Shown here: positions 34,701 to 47,080 of the stretch, piece by piece
How the letters are laid out: each line of letters begins with the position of its first letter
How positions within the stretch are numbered: position 1 is the stretch's first letter
Assembly: GCA_963693085.1 (NCBI GenBank)
Contig: OY856413.1
Span: 748,751,556-748,815,555, forward strand
Source: Alisma plantago-aquatica
Lineage: Eukaryota > Streptophyta > Magnoliopsida > Alismatales > Alismataceae
DNA length: 64,000 nt
Reading direction: 5' to 3'
Position numbers and translations under genes: made by a program
The notes under the pieces: model-generated
What the model saw: only the letters and a program-made list of their open reading frames with translations
Databases searched by the model: none
What the model was told of the DNA's origin: nothing

Positions 34701-35233
34701 TTATTTATGGCACAATCCTTTTATATGTTTTTTATGGCAAGTATCCCTTTTTGTTATAATCTTTTCTCTTGATACCGATTGGGTGGTCCTTATCTCTTAC
34801 ATGGGAAGCTTTTACTTTTGACGTCCTTTACATCCTTATATTGCTCAACTTGCTTTTTAGTATGCACATACCAGCCTTTGCTGATGTTTCCTTTTGTATC
34901 TCTTTTTCTGGGGTATGCTTCCAACCCTAGGTGGAGGACTTGGATGATAAGACGTGATGACCTAGACTAAGCTTGTGAAGTTAAAGCTTGGAGACAATCT
35001 TGAGGTGGTTTAGATTTCCTCTACATGGATCCTTATGATGTAAGTTTGTAACCCTTTGTTTTATAATTGAATAGTCAAATATTTTTCTTCCGCTGCTATA
35101 CATTGGTCTTTTGATTACCATTATATAAAGATTTGAAAATTTTACACCCACTCCATCATACCTTCTGAGTGTATTTGGATTGGAGGTTTTATTGTTCAAA
35201 TTTTTAGTAAAGAAGTGGTTTCGCTTCTTTACA
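31774..35233 (+). mobile_element. Solo LTR (3.46 kb) with exact target duplication
   Basis: Starts TGTAACATACC and ends TTCTTTACA, with GAAAG duplicated exactly at 31769-31773 and 35234-35238. No primer site, polypurine tract or second LTR was found between the ends, so it is a solo LTR left by LTR-LTR recombination. The TGTAAC..ACA ends fit a Ty3/gypsy element. A TATA box (32831-32838) marks its promoter. Open frames inside show no protein similarity that I recognise. It interrupts the third coding region of A. Confidence 0.9.
32831..32838 (+). promoter_or_regulatory. TATA box of the 3.46-kb solo LTR
   Basis: TATATAAA following a CT-rich tract (32740-32820). Placement about 1.06 kb into the LTR defines a U3 of that length and a long R-U5 of about 2.4 kb. 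Confidence 0.55.
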
Positions 35234-35238
35234 GAAAG

Positions 35239-35836
35239 ACTTGCAAGGCCTCCAACGTACATTCCGGCCTGGTGCGCACTCTGCACAAAATCATAACAAA
35301 CACTCTTTTCCCCAAGACAGAGAGTGGGAATGTTATTATTTTTGACCTCTTTATCCTGTGGTCCATTCTCAAAAGGCAGCCAATCAACATAGGATGACAA
35401 TTGATTCAGAAACACACATCTTTTTCCCTTGGAAAGGAAATCTATGTGGGTGGTCACATAACATCAATTCTAAAACATCTTAAGATGGACATACCACTTT
35501 GCAAGTGCACGATGATAAAGGGAGAAATCCTAACAAATGATCAGAGTCTAAAGAACTCATATATCATAAAGGAGAAGGATTCCAAACTTCATTATATCTT
35601 CTGACCAACTGTCAAAGCATCCCGGACACTGCTACCGCTTCTAGAACTGGCCGGCTATGAAAAAGAAAAGCTTCTCTTCACTGAAGAGGAGATTTCCAAC
35701 TTCCTAGCCTCGGTCAAAGAAAAAGAGAAAAAAACAAAGATAGGGCAGATAGAGAATAGCGTCACTGCCCCAGCAACAAGGCCAAAGAAAATCCCAGTGA
35801 CACGACTTTCAAAACTACGCATACAGCAACAACAAG
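35239..35836 (+). pseudogene. Third coding region of element A, second segment
   Basis: Encodes the KTCKASNVHSGLVRTLHK block through NVIIFDLFILWSIL and LGKEIYVGGHITSIL, to KNSYIIKEKDSKLHYIF. It is collinear with residues about 300-500 of the B protein. Stops at about 35395 and 35602. It is interrupted at 35837 by the 5.46-kb solo LTR. Confidence 0.85.
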
Positions 35837-37249
35837 TGTAACATCCCTGACCTGGGTTATGTTTAACCCTAGATATTTTTCTTAATAAAGTGGATTATAT
35901 GCTTGCTATTATCTTTTTAAAATTAGTTAAGGCTCAAGAGGAAGTCACATTTCAATTTTAGTCCTTTTTGAATAATGTTGAAATGATATTTTACTTGTGT
36001 TGGACTAAAGTGCAAATTACCCAAGTTGAGGGGTTAAATTGCAAATGTTACATGATAAGATGTTCCTCATGTGTTAAATCATCATGAGAATGAAGATGAT
36101 GTAGAGGTATGTCTTGTGGTAGCCTGAGTACCAAGAAAGAGCCGATAAAGCAATGTTTGTGCATTAAAACCCAGTTTTGGAGTAATGTGCAATTTACCCA
36201 AAACCCAGGGTTCAATATGCAAATTACCACTTCAAAGTAGTCCCTAATATTTCTTGGGATCATGTAGAGAAAATAAAATGAGAGGGGCGTCTCATTTGAA
36301 TCACTTTGGAGGAGAGAGAATCTTGATATTAAAATAATCAAGATTTAAGCATAATTGGAACTTTACTTCAATTAATGCAAAAATAAATATATTAATTGAA
36401 GTTCTCTTCAACCAAAATTGTGTTGGTTGAAATCCATATATGTGGACGTCCTTGTGACTTGCAAAGGCACGAAAATATCCAAAGGAAGTGGATAACTCAC
36501 TCACATTATTAAAAGAAAAAGAATTATTCACTAACTTTAGGATATTATTATTATAAGGGTTAAGGTGCTTAATTTGCTTTTCTTTATTTCTTGGATAATT
36601 GAGAGGAATTAAAGGAAAGGAAGATAGACTCATATCCAAGGAAGAGGAGGGGGCACTTGGCAAGGAAATGAAGGAGTTATCTTCTACTTTCTCTCTCCTA
36701 AATGAATTTTCAATAAAATGCATATATACCCATTTATCCATAGCTTGGATGGGTAATTCCGAAGTCACCTTCACTTCATGCTTGAAAAAACGACCAAGGG
36801 AGCTCGGAGCAACAGGAGGATGACCCCCAACTTGTTGGTAAGCTTCTTGACCTTCGTTCACCTTGATCTCATGGTGGAAATCACAAATCAATGCATGATT
36901 TCTTCTTATCTCGATCCCATCTTCAATTCTAACCATTCATTTTCACTCAAAGCTTGAGGAAAAGCCTTGGAATAGTGAAAGGAGTTGCATCCACCATTGT
37001 TGACATGAGCTTGGAGCTTTGAAGCTCAATTGGAGGCAATTTATATAACTTGAACCCTTGAACTTGTTATTGATTCCATATCCTTATCAATTGTTGATTC
37101 TTTATCTATTCCCGAAATTTTATTTGGTTGATTGATACAATCACCATGAAAATCACAGAAAGATTCATGTGTTTATAGCTTGATGATGATGACATCATCA
37201 TAAGCACACACCTCCACAAATATCTTTTGCAAACAATTTCATAACCTTA

Positions 37250-38290
37250 GTCCAAACAGTTTCACCAAACCGTTTGGAGACCAAACGATTTGCAAACCGT
37301 TTGGAGGTTTGGATCCCAAACCGTTTGGTAGGGTTGACCATTTGAGGTCAGGGCCCTAGTACATGTTGGATGATGATCCAATGGATTCAATTGATTGATT
37401 CAATATATGGACAATCCTCCAATTAGAAACCCTAATCAGGTTGAGTGCTGAAATTCTCAATTGATTAGTTTAATTTTTGGGTTGACTAACCCAAATGGTC
37501 TCAAGACCGTTTGAAGGTCAACCAAGACCGTTTGGAAGCCTATGATGAAGTATTATTAATTGTTTGAAGAGCTAGTGATATCAAATTGAAATACAATCAA
37601 TGGCTCAATTGATGATTGATTCAATGATGCAAACCCTAATTGAATTTCATAGATTTCAATGATGGGACTAGTCAAATGGTCTCAAGACCGTTTGGAGGTC
37701 ATACAAATGACCTCAAGACCGTTTGAGGTTAGGTCATGACATAGCTAAGTGGTGATTCAATGATTTCAATCGAATTAGTTCTACAATGTCAACCATTGAT
37801 GGTTCCTCGATTTCAAAACCCTAATTGATGATTTCTTGCTTATAAACCCCAGTTGAATTGGGTTCAAAACCCTAATTGAAGTTCCAATTGAAGGGTGTTT
37901 CAATGGTTCAATTGAAGAATAAATCAGTGGTCCAATTGATAGATGGTTCAATGATTGAAACCCTAAATTGACTAATTGATGGAAGACCCTTTTGGTCCAT
38001 TCGATTTTGAGAAAGTTGGGACCAAACAGTCTTAAGACCGTTTGAGTCCAAACGTTCTCAAGATTGTTTGGGATCAAACAGTCTCAAGAACGTTTGGGAC
38101 CAAACGATATCAAACCGTTTGGAGACCCAAGTTCATTCAATTTCAAAATGTGATGTCTAAATGGTTTCAAGCACCAACCTTGTTAAACGGTTTTAAACCG
38201 TTTGAGCTTAAGTGACCAAAACCATTTGGGGTCTAAGTGACCAAGACCATTTGAGGTTCAATTGGTCAAACCATTTGGACACCTAATATG
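37250..38290. repeat. ACGGT dyads scattered in the C-family solo LTR
   Basis: Copies and decayed copies of AAACGGTCTCAAGACCGTTT, alone or in pairs, at about 37250-37335, 37493-37535, 37673-37725 and 38022-38290. They are separated by AT-rich spacer with CCCTAATTGA repeats. The same arrangement occurs at 43018-44165 in the other C LTR. Confidence 0.85.
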
Positions 38291-38629
38291 ATTAAAGGTC
38301 AATTGTCTTTCACAATAAAGTGATAGATGGAGCTGCCATGAAACGACTTATTAGCAGATTAATAGATCACTTTGGAATGGCGTATACATCACATATCTTG
38401 GATCAATTGAAAACTCTAGGTTTCCAGCAAGCTAATGATGTAGACCAAAGGTGATTATAAAGGTTAACCCTAACTGTGTGTACTTAAATGAAGAGCTGAC
38501 CTAGATCAATCTTGAACTACTTAACATCCTAGAGAGGATAATAGAGAGAGAAAGAGAGAGAGGAATGCTTACATAATTAATCCCTAGTTCTCTCATTATG
38601 AATAAAATATGTGATTAAAGTTTGATCCA

Positions 38630-39965
38630 TAATAATGAGATCATGAAACCCTAATTGAAAAGATTATTGAGCCACTGACCTAATTTAGGGCAAAGCTGAG
38701 TGAAACCCTAATCTAGGGTGATGATGTAACCCTAATTTGGGTAATGGGGTATGAGGAATCCTACTTGGATGTGAATGGTAAACCCTAATCCCTAATATGG
38801 GGTAAAGGTATATGAAACCCTAATACAGGGTAATGCTACCAATGCTATGTGAAGCCCTAACACTGGGTGATGTGTTGTGAAATCCTAATTTCAGGTATTG
38901 CTATGAGAAACCCTGATATAGAAGGGTGTTATATGAAACTCTAAAGAAGAGTGATATTATGTGAAATCCATATATATGGGAGATGCTATGTGAACCTTAA
39001 TTTATAAATATGGAAAATCCTATTCCTAATAATGGAGTAGTAATTAATATATTGACAAAGGTAACACCTAGAGAGGTTGATAATGGATATCCTTATATCA
39101 ATAGTTCCTAACTCAAAGATAAGTCCATATCATTGGCAATGGTTGTATATTCTAAATAAGTGACTTATGAACAATACATCACATGATAAATGTGACGAAC
39201 TGGTGCATAAAGTATTAGGATGAGGAATACCCTAATACAAGCTAAGTGGATGAACTCAAGTAAGATAAAGGTGATGAGGGAAGTGATACATCAAGATATG
39301 ATAGATATCACATCCAACACCTCAAGACTGATATACCTTGATGTGTTTTAAATCCAATATATTTGGATGGGTGATACATGAAGTGTGTCATGTCAATTGT
39401 TACATTGAGATGTAACGCACTTTGATAAGTGTAGGCTAACATGCCTTACGAAAAGGTTAATCCAAACCAATAAACTATGATGCAATCATATTTTCGTAAA
39501 GATGAGAGAGAAACTCATACTTTGTGTTGATAATTCAATTAATGATGAATGATGAGAATGAATAAGTATGATTGAATACGTATGTTATCCATATTGATTA
39601 CTAGCTGTGTGAAGCAATGAAATAGGACTCGATCATTAATAATATGATCTTGAGAACCTATATGGTTATTTATGGAAAACCCTAATCTAGGGTAATGATG
39701 TGTAAATCCCTAATTTAGGATGATGAATGTGATACAAAACCGTAATTCAGGGTGATGTTATGTAATGTTATAGTAAACTCCAAATTGGGTAAAAGGACAT
39801 GATGAACCCTAATCTGATGTGAATAGTGCATCCTAACCCTAAATTGGTTAATAGAATATAATAAACCCTAATACAGGGTAATGCTATGTGAAACCCTAAT
39901 ACAGGGTGATGCTATGTGCAGTCTTAACACAGAGTAATCCTATGTGAAGCTCAAATACAGATTGA
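38630..39965. repeat. Degenerate GAAACCCTAAT..GGGT repeats
   Basis: Units of about 25-35 bp such as GAAACCCTAATACAGGGTAA followed by TGCTATGT, in two blocks (38640-39000 and 39660-39965). CCCTAAT..AGGGT gives each unit a small dyad. The homologous part of the C LTR is at 58440-59130. Telobox-like, but not telomeric. Confidence 0.75.
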
Positions 39966-41298
39966 TGAGTTATGAATGTAATAAGAAAACCCTTGTATTG
40001 CATGGTACTGATATATAATTGTTATCATGAGTACTAATCATGCAGGTATTTTGAGATGATGAGCATATCCAGGTATGGGCTATGATGCTCTGTATATTGA
40101 AAAGGTTTTATAGGCCTTATAAGCCTTCATATGCTTTGTTGCTCAGTGAGAGGTAATCTAAAAATTAATGAGCCCTGTGTGCCATGTGATGTTTTAAATT
40201 ATTGAAATTTTTTATGGGCTTCATAAGCCATAATATGCCTTGTTGCCTATGAAGGGGTAACAAGAGGTGATATGAGCTTTGTGAACCATGTGGAATGCTT
40301 TGTGTAGCAAGAATCATAATGTCCTTGGTCAGATGACCTGAAGGTATTAAGTTACCTAATAAGTGGTAACAAGTATTCTATGATAAGTTAAGGGTTTGAA
40401 TACCCATATTCTACAATCATGATGATGAACTTGTTAAGAAATGGAAATGTACTTGATGAGATGAGGGATTAAGATTCCAATACGTTGTTAAAAGAATATG
40501 GTTACAGGCCATGACTCCACAAAGACAATGCCAGGCATTAGCTATGTGATCTAAGCCTAAAGAGAGTATATGCTGCGGCTATAACTCTTTAGTGAATAAA
40601 TGTTATACATGTTCTTCGTATTCCTTAATGGGTAAGTGACATGCTGCTCTATCAGGTTATAGCTACAATGCTTAGATAAGAATAATGTTCTAATATGTTA
40701 GACAATGAATTAGCTGTTGTTAAACAATTATGATTCCTCTGTTCAGATTTATCTTATTAAACTACAATAATAATGTTTCTGGCGGAGAGTTATATCTCTC
40801 GCTGGGGCAATTTACAATTGTCTCACCCCCGTGGGAAGCACATTTTTAGGTGGACGCGGACGAGGAGGTAGGAATCCTTTAGTAGGTGAAGGACAGCAGC
40901 AGCAGCAACAGGGAAAATAGTGAATTCTCAGGTGGAGACACTGGCTGATATGTCTTGTATAGATGTACATAGAGTCCTATGTGTCGTCTCTGTACTCTCA
41001 GGTCCTCAGAGTAGTAGTTAGTGCTTTTGAGATTTTGGCTCAGTGCCTCGAGATTTTATACTGTCTGTGTTTAGTTTAATAGGGCAGTTGATGCTTGTAA
41101 TTCTCAGAAGAAAATGATACATGACATGTACTTGTGAACTATTATGTAATTAAATTACTTCAATTCTTTGTGAAAGAAGTTTTCCTATGTGTGGACCTAT
41201 CTGTAAAATGGTTTTATTTTTTAGTGATTTTCGGTAATCCGCTGCTTAGTGAACGCTTCCGCTTAAGTAAATCATGTTTTTGTGATCAGTGTGTCACA

Positions 41299-41621
41299 AC
41301 AGTAGTCGGGGATGCCCACATCAAAGATCAACCCAGAGGCAGACCCACCACACAGTGTAGAGAACATAGTAAACCCAACACCAGAACCCTTCATCTTTGA
41401 TTTGGATGTTGGCCTTACCTCTACAAACACCGCCACCACACTACCACCTTCCACCATTCCGCCATCCACCACTTTTCCACCATTTTCCACAATAATGCCC
41501 ACCACAATTTCTTTCTCCACAACCACAACTTTACGCGCATCTTATGCCTCACTCATTTTCTCTTCGGGCGTCCCATTCTCCACCTCGACACCCGATCTCA
41601 CCTTCACTTCAACCACTTTCC
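41299..41621 (+). pseudogene. Third coding region of element A, third segment
   Basis: Resumes with SGMPTSKINPEAD, aligning with SGTPTSRPNPEDE of B, then runs into a Thr/Ser/Pro-rich stretch (TTLPPSTIPPSTTFPP) like the B linker at about residues 540-640. It is cut at 41622 by element C; the coiled coil and protease-like part of A are outside this window. Confidence 0.8.
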
Positions 41622-42505
41622 TATAACATCCCTGACCTGGGTTATGATTTAACCCTAGATGTTTTGCTTAATAAGGTTAAGTAGATTCTTAATCTTATCT
41701 TGGGAAAAGTAATTAGGCCTCATGAGAAACTTATGTTTCAATTTTGGTCCTGTTTGAGCAATGTTGAAGCAATGCTTGCTTATTTTGGACTAAAGTGCAA
41801 ATTACCCAAGTTGAGGGGTCAACTTGAAAATGTTGCATTATAAGATGTTCCTATGATATTGAGACATCATAAGAATGAATGTGATGTAGTGGTATGGTTT
41901 CCACAAGCTTGGGCACCAAGATTAAGCTTGTAAAGCAATGTTGTGCATTAAAACCTAGTTTTGGTGAAAAGTGCAATTTACCCAAAACCTAGGGTTCAAT
42001 ATGAAAATTACCACTTCAATAAGGTCCCTAATGTTTCTTGGCATCATGTAGAGCAAAGAAAGTGAGAGGGGTGCCTCTTTTGAATTAAGTTGGAGGAGAG
42101 AGAATCTTGATATTAAAATAATCAAGATTAATGCCTAATTGAAAACCCTAATTTGATTTAGGGCAAAAATGAATAAAAATAATTGAAGGGCTTTCAACCA
42201 AAATGTTTTGGGTTGATTTTTAATAAGGATGGACGTTCCTTTGCCAAGATAAGGAATGAAAATATCCTAAGTAGGTGAAATTCCACTCACCTTATTATAA
42301 GAAAAAGAAAACCCACTCACATATGGATATTAATATAATAAGCATTAAGGTGCTTAATTTGCTTTTCTTTAAATTAAGGATAATGAAGGAGAATTAAAGG
42401 AAAAGGAAGGTGCCTCGTCCTTAAGGGATTTGAGGGGGAAGAGGCGGCCATATTTTTGGAATTTAATGCATTTTAATAATGCATTTTCTCTCTCATCAAT
42501 TTCCT

Positions 42506-42512
42506 TATAAAA
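42506..42512 (+). promoter_or_regulatory. TATA box of the C LTR
   Basis: TATAAAA in CCTTATAAAAGTGCC, after a CT-rich stretch. About 110 bp downstream comes a conserved block ending in a donor-like GGTAAGC, shared with the solo LTR. Confidence 0.55.
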
Positions 42513-43017
42513 GTGCCTTTTTCAAGCCAAATGAAAGGCTATTTCGGATTTTCTTCTTTCCTTTGCTTGCAAAACCGACCAAGGAGCTAGAGAGGAGCAG
42601 GAGGACGACTCCCTACCTGTTGGTAAGCTCTTGACCTTCGTTCTCCTTGATTTCATGGAGGAAATCAAAAATAAATTATGGATTCCTTCTTATTTCGATC
42701 TCCTCTTCAACCCTAGCCAACTTTTGCAATCAAAAGCTTGAGGACGAGCCTAGGGGGAGTTGCTAGAGCTTCATCCACCATTAATGGCGTGAGCTTGAAG
42801 ATTTGGAGCTCAATTGGAGGCGGGTTTTATAACTCAAACCCTTAAACATTGCTATTGCATCAATTCTCTATGCTTTGTTGATTGATTTCTTCAATTTGAT
42901 ACACTCTTGTTTCTTTGCTGCAATTTCCATCAAGAAATGTTGCTGTTCTTGGTTGTTCGAAGGAAGGGGATGATGAAATCATCCTAGATGCTTATCCAAA
43001 GAAAATTACCAAGCAAA

Positions 43018-44165
43018 ACCGTTTTGATATCTACTCCAAATCGTTTTAATTTGATTGGCTATGCGGTTTCAGCAAACTGTTTAAGGGCAAACGGTTTGAA
43101 ACCGTTTGGGAGAAAACGGTTTCAAGACCATTTGAGATGGTTGACCAAGAGTTGACCGTTTGGGAATTTTGTTCCTAATTATGTAGGCTGATAATCCGCC
43201 AAATTTGAGGGATTAACTCCAAAGGAATCGAGAGTTGAAGGCCAATCAATTAGGCAATCATATTGAATTATGTGCTGATTTTCAACCTGATTAACTTGAT
43301 CTGGTTGAGCAAACGGTTTCAAGACCGTATAAGATGGTTGACTACGCGTTGACCATATGGATTCCTATTCATAATTATGTTTATTAATAACCCTCCAAAT
43401 TTGAGGGATTAAATCCAAAGGAATCGAGAGTTGAAGGCCAATCAATTAGGCAATCAGATTGAATTATGTGCTGATTTTCAACCTGATTAACTTGACCTGG
43501 TTGAGCAAACGGTCTCAAGACCGTATAAGATGGTTGACTAAGCGTTGACCGTATGAGATTACTGTTCCTAATGATGTTTTTTAATGACTCACCAAATTTT
43601 ATGGATTAATTCCAAACGAGTCATGAGTTGAAGGCTAATCAATTGGGCAAACCCTAATTGAAATCAGTGCTGAAATTCCAATGAGTTAATTAGAGATTTT
43701 GGGTTGATTAGCCCAAACGGTTTCAAGACCGTTTGGGGATCACCCCACGACCGTTTTGAGGTTTGGGGTCAAGTATAGTTGACCAATTGAAGGTCCAAAG
43801 GTACTAATCATATTGCAATGTAGTGCTAATTTGTTGATCAACTCGATAGACCAATCCATGATGATTTTTCACTAGAATCCAAAGGTTGGATAGGCCAAAC
43901 GGTCCCAAGACCATTTGGAGCTCATCCAAACGGTCTCAAGACCGTTTGGTGGTCACCCAAGACCGTTTGGATGTCTAGGGTTGAGTATGGTTAGGTGTTT
44001 GAAGGTCTAAAGGTACCAAGCTGTTATACAATGCAATGCTGATTTGGTGATCAATCCAATGAACCAAACCCTAATTGGATTGCTTAGATTTGAGTGATAT
44101 GATGGGCAAACGGTCTCAAGACCGTTTGGAGGTCATCCAAACGACCTCAAGACCGTTTGGGGTCA
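43018..44165. repeat. ACGGT dyads in the C LTR
   Basis: About ten dyads (AAACGGTTTGAAACCGTTTG, AAACGGTCTCAAGACCGTAT and others) lie within longer direct repeats of about 180 bp that share AAATTTGAGGGATTAA and GTTGAAGGCCAATCAATTAG (43200-43560). Here the motif lies downstream of the TATA box, unlike in A and B. Confidence 0.85.
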
Positions 44166-44699
44166 GGTCATACCCAATTTGGATAATGGTTCAATAGTTT
44201 CAAAGTAACCAATCTTGCATTGATGAGTGTTGTTGGATCTTCGATTCCAAACCCTAATTCAATTGAATCAAACCCTAATTGATGATCAATTGAGGGTCAA
44301 ATCAGTTTAAGGTTGACCTATTAAACTCAATTGAAGTATGAGTATAGGTCCAATTAATGATTGGTTCCATGAATTCAATGATTGAAGGAATCAACATTGA
44401 AAACCCTAATTCAATTGGATACCTTATGTCATTGAAGGTCCAATGGATCAAACCTTTTTGAAAACCTAATGTGATTAGGTGGGAGATACCTTTAATGGTA
44501 CTAGTCATTAATGCATAACAAATGCATGGATCCTGATAACCTCCTATTTTAGTAGTTTATCTTAGTCTTTTTCTTTAGTTTTCCATACTCTTTTTACGTT
44601 TATACGGTACATAAACCTAATTTTACCCCTTTTTGTAAATACATCATCAAACTAACTTTTTCCTTTTACACTTGCAGAAAAAGCACAAAAAAGCATAAA

Positions 44700-45390
44700 A
44701 GAATAAACCAACCTCAAGGCCGAGTGAAGCCAAACGGTCCCAAGACCGCATGGAGTTCAAACGGTCCCGAGACCGCATGAAGCCAAACGGTCCCAAGACC
44801 GCATGGAGTTCAAACGGTCCCGAGACCGCATGAAGCCAAACGGTCCCAAGACCGCATGGAGTTCAAACGGTCCCGAGACCACATGAAGCCAAACGGTCCC
44901 GAGACCGCATGAAGCCAAACGGTCCCAAGACCGCATGGAGTTCAAACGGTCCCGAGACCGCATGAAGCCAAACGGTCCCGAGACCGTATGAAGCCAAACG
45001 GTCCCAAGACCGCATGGAGTTCAAACGGTCCTGAGACCGCATGAAGCCAAACGGTCCCAAGACCGCATGGAGTTCAAACGGTCCCAAGACCGCATGGAGT
45101 TCAAACGGTCCCAAGACCGCATGGAGTTCAAACGGTCCCAAGACCGTTTGACGCCAAACGATCTCAAAACCGTTTGACGCCAAACGGTCTCAAGACCGTT
45201 TGACGCCAAACGATCTCAAGACCGTTTGACGCCAAACGGTCTCAAGACCGTTTGACGCCAAACGATCTCAAGACCGTTTGAACCCAAACGGTCTCCAGAC
45301 CGTTTGACGCCAAACGGTCTCAAGACCGTTTGACGCCAAACGATCTCAAGACCGTTTGAACCCAAACGGTCTCCAGACCGTTTGACCTCA
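44700..45390. repeat. ACGGT dyad array, B 5' LTR
   Basis: About 26 units. The left part alternates 26- and 27-bp units with GACCGCATGAAGCC and GACCGCATGGAGTTC; the right part has the symmetric form AAACGGTCTCAAGACCGTTT with spacer GACGCC or GAACCC. The array is about five units longer than in the 3' LTR. Confidence 0.95.
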
Positions 45391-45399
45391 CTCAAGGCC

Positions 45400-45407
45400 T
45401 ATAAATA
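45400..45407 (+). promoter_or_regulatory. TATA box, B 5' LTR
   Basis: TATAAATA about 15 bp after the last dyad. The conserved leader ACGTCCAGAGGCTGCC follows about 40 bp later, as in A. Confidence 0.75.
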
Positions 45408-46296
45408 AGACCTCAAGGGCCATCCCTGAGGGGAGTCTAGACGTCCAGAGGCTGCCTCTCTAGTACCAGAACAACTCCATCCACCGCCCGAGGCTGTCGG
45501 TCTGAGACTCACGTTCCATTACAAAGCTACCTTCTCTCTCATCAACAAAGAAGGTGAGAGGAGAAGATCCGTCGTCAAGCAAGCCACGAAGGGTGGAGAT
45601 CGTTGCTCTCTCCACCAAGGGTTCAACCTTCTCTCCTCAGTGGAGATGATGTTCTTTCTATATCTTCTCGCCTCCTCCTTTGTTGCTCCCTCTATGAGGA
45701 GCGAGTAGTTCCATCCACTGGGGCGTGGGGACTAGCCCCGCTGCCCATGTCTTGTACTTTGTACTAAAAAGATGTTATCCTTTCGTTTTAATACTAAATC
45801 GTTCCATACATGCTTGAATGATGGCCACGTTCTTGTATGCATCTATTGTCTTTTGTTGTGGTTTGTCTACGACCGCTCTCGAGACTCGAATACCGATTTA
45901 GTGTTGGTTTCTGGTGTGTGTATCCACCACGCATCCGTTTCGGTGTCTAGGAGTGTATCTCAAAGAGTGGAGTAAACTCACTATCATCCGTTGCACTTCC
46001 ATCTGTATGGAAGTAACCTTGGTAAGTCGAGGAACACGCTTTGCGAGGGGAATGATGTAAAGCATGTGACCATTTGATCGGGAATGGCTGGCGTTGCAAC
46101 ATTCCCGCACTTCTCGTAGCTAGGTTATCCGAATAGGAGACTAGGCCTACAAAGATACTTTTCGATTTGATAATTATTGCTCGCTTGTTAGTTTTAGATG
46201 CACGTTTCATGAGGTTGAGTAAGATTCTCTCTTTGGAAGACTACATATCTTCATTGACACGTAGAAATGTACCGAATGAGAGCTACTTAACCCTTG

Positions 46297-46458
46297 AAGG
46301 ATGCGATGCATTGCTCTTGTCTTATAAGGCATCGGTCTTGTGGAACATCGAAGGATGCAATGCATCGCTCTTGTCTTACGAGGCATCGGTCTTGTGGAAC
46401 ATCCTTGGATGCAATGCATCGCTCTTGTCTTATAAGGCATCGGTCTTGTGGAACATCC
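46297..46458. repeat. 54-bp tandem repeat, three copies (B 5' LTR)
   Basis: Unit starts AAGGATGCAATGCATCGCTC and ends GTGGAACATC. Present identically placed in the 3' LTR at 57823-57984. The length keeps an open frame in several registers, but no start context or similarity supports a protein. Confidence 0.9.
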
Positions 46459-46905
46459 ATGCATCTAGCTTATAAGTCTTGCTTGCTTAGTACATATACA
46501 ATGCATGTGTAGCGGTGGTAAATACCTGCTTAACCCCAGTGATTCATCATCATTTGTTAAATCTTAGTTTTACTTGCTTTATTTACTTTTCATGCTTTAG
46601 TCTAAAAACCAATCAAAATCCAACCTTTTGATATAAGTGCCAATTAGTAAAATAACTAAGTGAAGTGCTGTACGTTTTCCATCTTGTTGCTTGCAACAAG
46701 ACCGTTGTCTTTTGGGTTCGATCCTAAATCTGTACTATGATAAGGCTTCCATACTCTTATGGGGTTGGAGTTGTTATCTAAGCACCAGTTCTAGGTAAAC
46801 CTAGGGAAGACATCAATCCTCTCTAGGGTTTTTGGTGATAGAATTCTGGGACTCCCATTGGAAGACTGAAAATATTTTGGTGTAAGTCCTAGCTCCATCA
46901 AAAAA

Positions 46906-46923
46906 TGGCGCCGTTGCCGGGGA
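46906..46923 (+). other. Primer-binding site of B (tRNA-Asp)
   Basis: TGGCGCCGTTGCCGGGGA, a perfect complement of the 3' end of plant tRNA-Asp including CCA, five bases after the LTR. This primer is used by Athila-type elements. Confidence 0.9.
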
Positions 46924-47080
46924 CTAGCGGAACGTTAGTATTTCACTTAGTTTATTTTTCTAGTTGGTTAGGATTTTTACACTTTCTTTTTGAATCATAA
47001 CTCATCATCTTCTTGAAGCTTTCATATTGTCTCTATTATCTAAAGGTGTTCTCTTTTCTTTACTCAGGTAGAACCCGTAT

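Larger units (their letters stand above)
35837..41298 (+). mobile_element. Solo LTR of the C family, 5.46 kb
   Basis: Begins TGTAACATCCCTGACC and ends GTGTCACA. It aligns end to end by eye with the split LTR of element C (41622-44533 plus 58432-60545), including a final block with GGTGGACGCGGAC and AGGTCCTC. It is flanked by ACAAG on the left and ACAG on the right, a duplication with one indel. The coding sequence of A resumes right after it, with no internal region, so it is a solo LTR. An LTR above 5 kb is exceptional. It contains TATA-like TATATA (about 36722), a possible splice donor TTG|GTAAGC (about 36833), ACGGT dyads (37250-38290) and CCCTAAT-rich repeats (38630-39960). Open frames over it look spurious. 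Confidence 0.85.
3668..41621 (+). mobile_element. Athila-like Ty3/gypsy retrotransposon A (autonomous type, decayed, interrupted)
   Basis: This is the outermost element. In order on the plus strand: 5' LTR (3668-5499), primer-binding site, gag, pol, an internal promoter region and a third coding region homologous to the one in element B. It is interrupted by a CACTA transposon, a copia element, two solo LTRs and element C; beyond 41621 its remaining part and 3' LTR lie outside the window. Pol domain order is protease, reverse transcriptase, RNase H, integrase, the Ty3/gypsy order. The gag and pol sequence type and the tRNA-Asp primer site indicate the Athila/Tat side of the plant gypsy tree. 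All coding regions carry stops, so this copy is dead. The bases before the LTR are AACTC; the matching target copy is not visible. Confidence 0.85.
41622..44533 (+). repeat. 5' LTR of C, first part
   Basis: Homologous to 35837 onward. It includes a TATA box (42506-42512, TATAAAA), a possible splice donor CTGTTG|GTAAGC at about 42622, and ACGGT dyads (43018-44165). It ends at the GATCC target duplication of element B (44529-44533). Confidence 0.85.
44534..46900 (+). repeat. 5' LTR of B
   Basis: 2,367 bp, TGATAACC..CTCCATCA. It contains the dyad array 44700-45390, TATA box 45400-45407, a donor-like AAG|GTGAGA about 150 bp after the TATA box (45554), and a three-copy 54-bp tandem repeat (46297-46458). 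Confidence 0.95.

Noticed and set aside
36301..36936. 211-codon minus-strand frame in the 5.46-kb solo LTR
   Set aside because: Antisense to the LTR leader; no similarity recognised, and the other C LTR does not keep the frame by eye.
38630..39965. CCCTAAT/CCCTAAA-rich stretch as an interstitial telomere
   Set aside because: The units are about 30 bp with mixed sequence, not tandem TTTAGGG repeats, and they recur in the homologous LTR.
43018..45390. Dyad arrays as a CRISPR array
   Set aside because: Units of 24-27 bp have almost no unique spacer, and the setting is a plant retrotransposon LTR.
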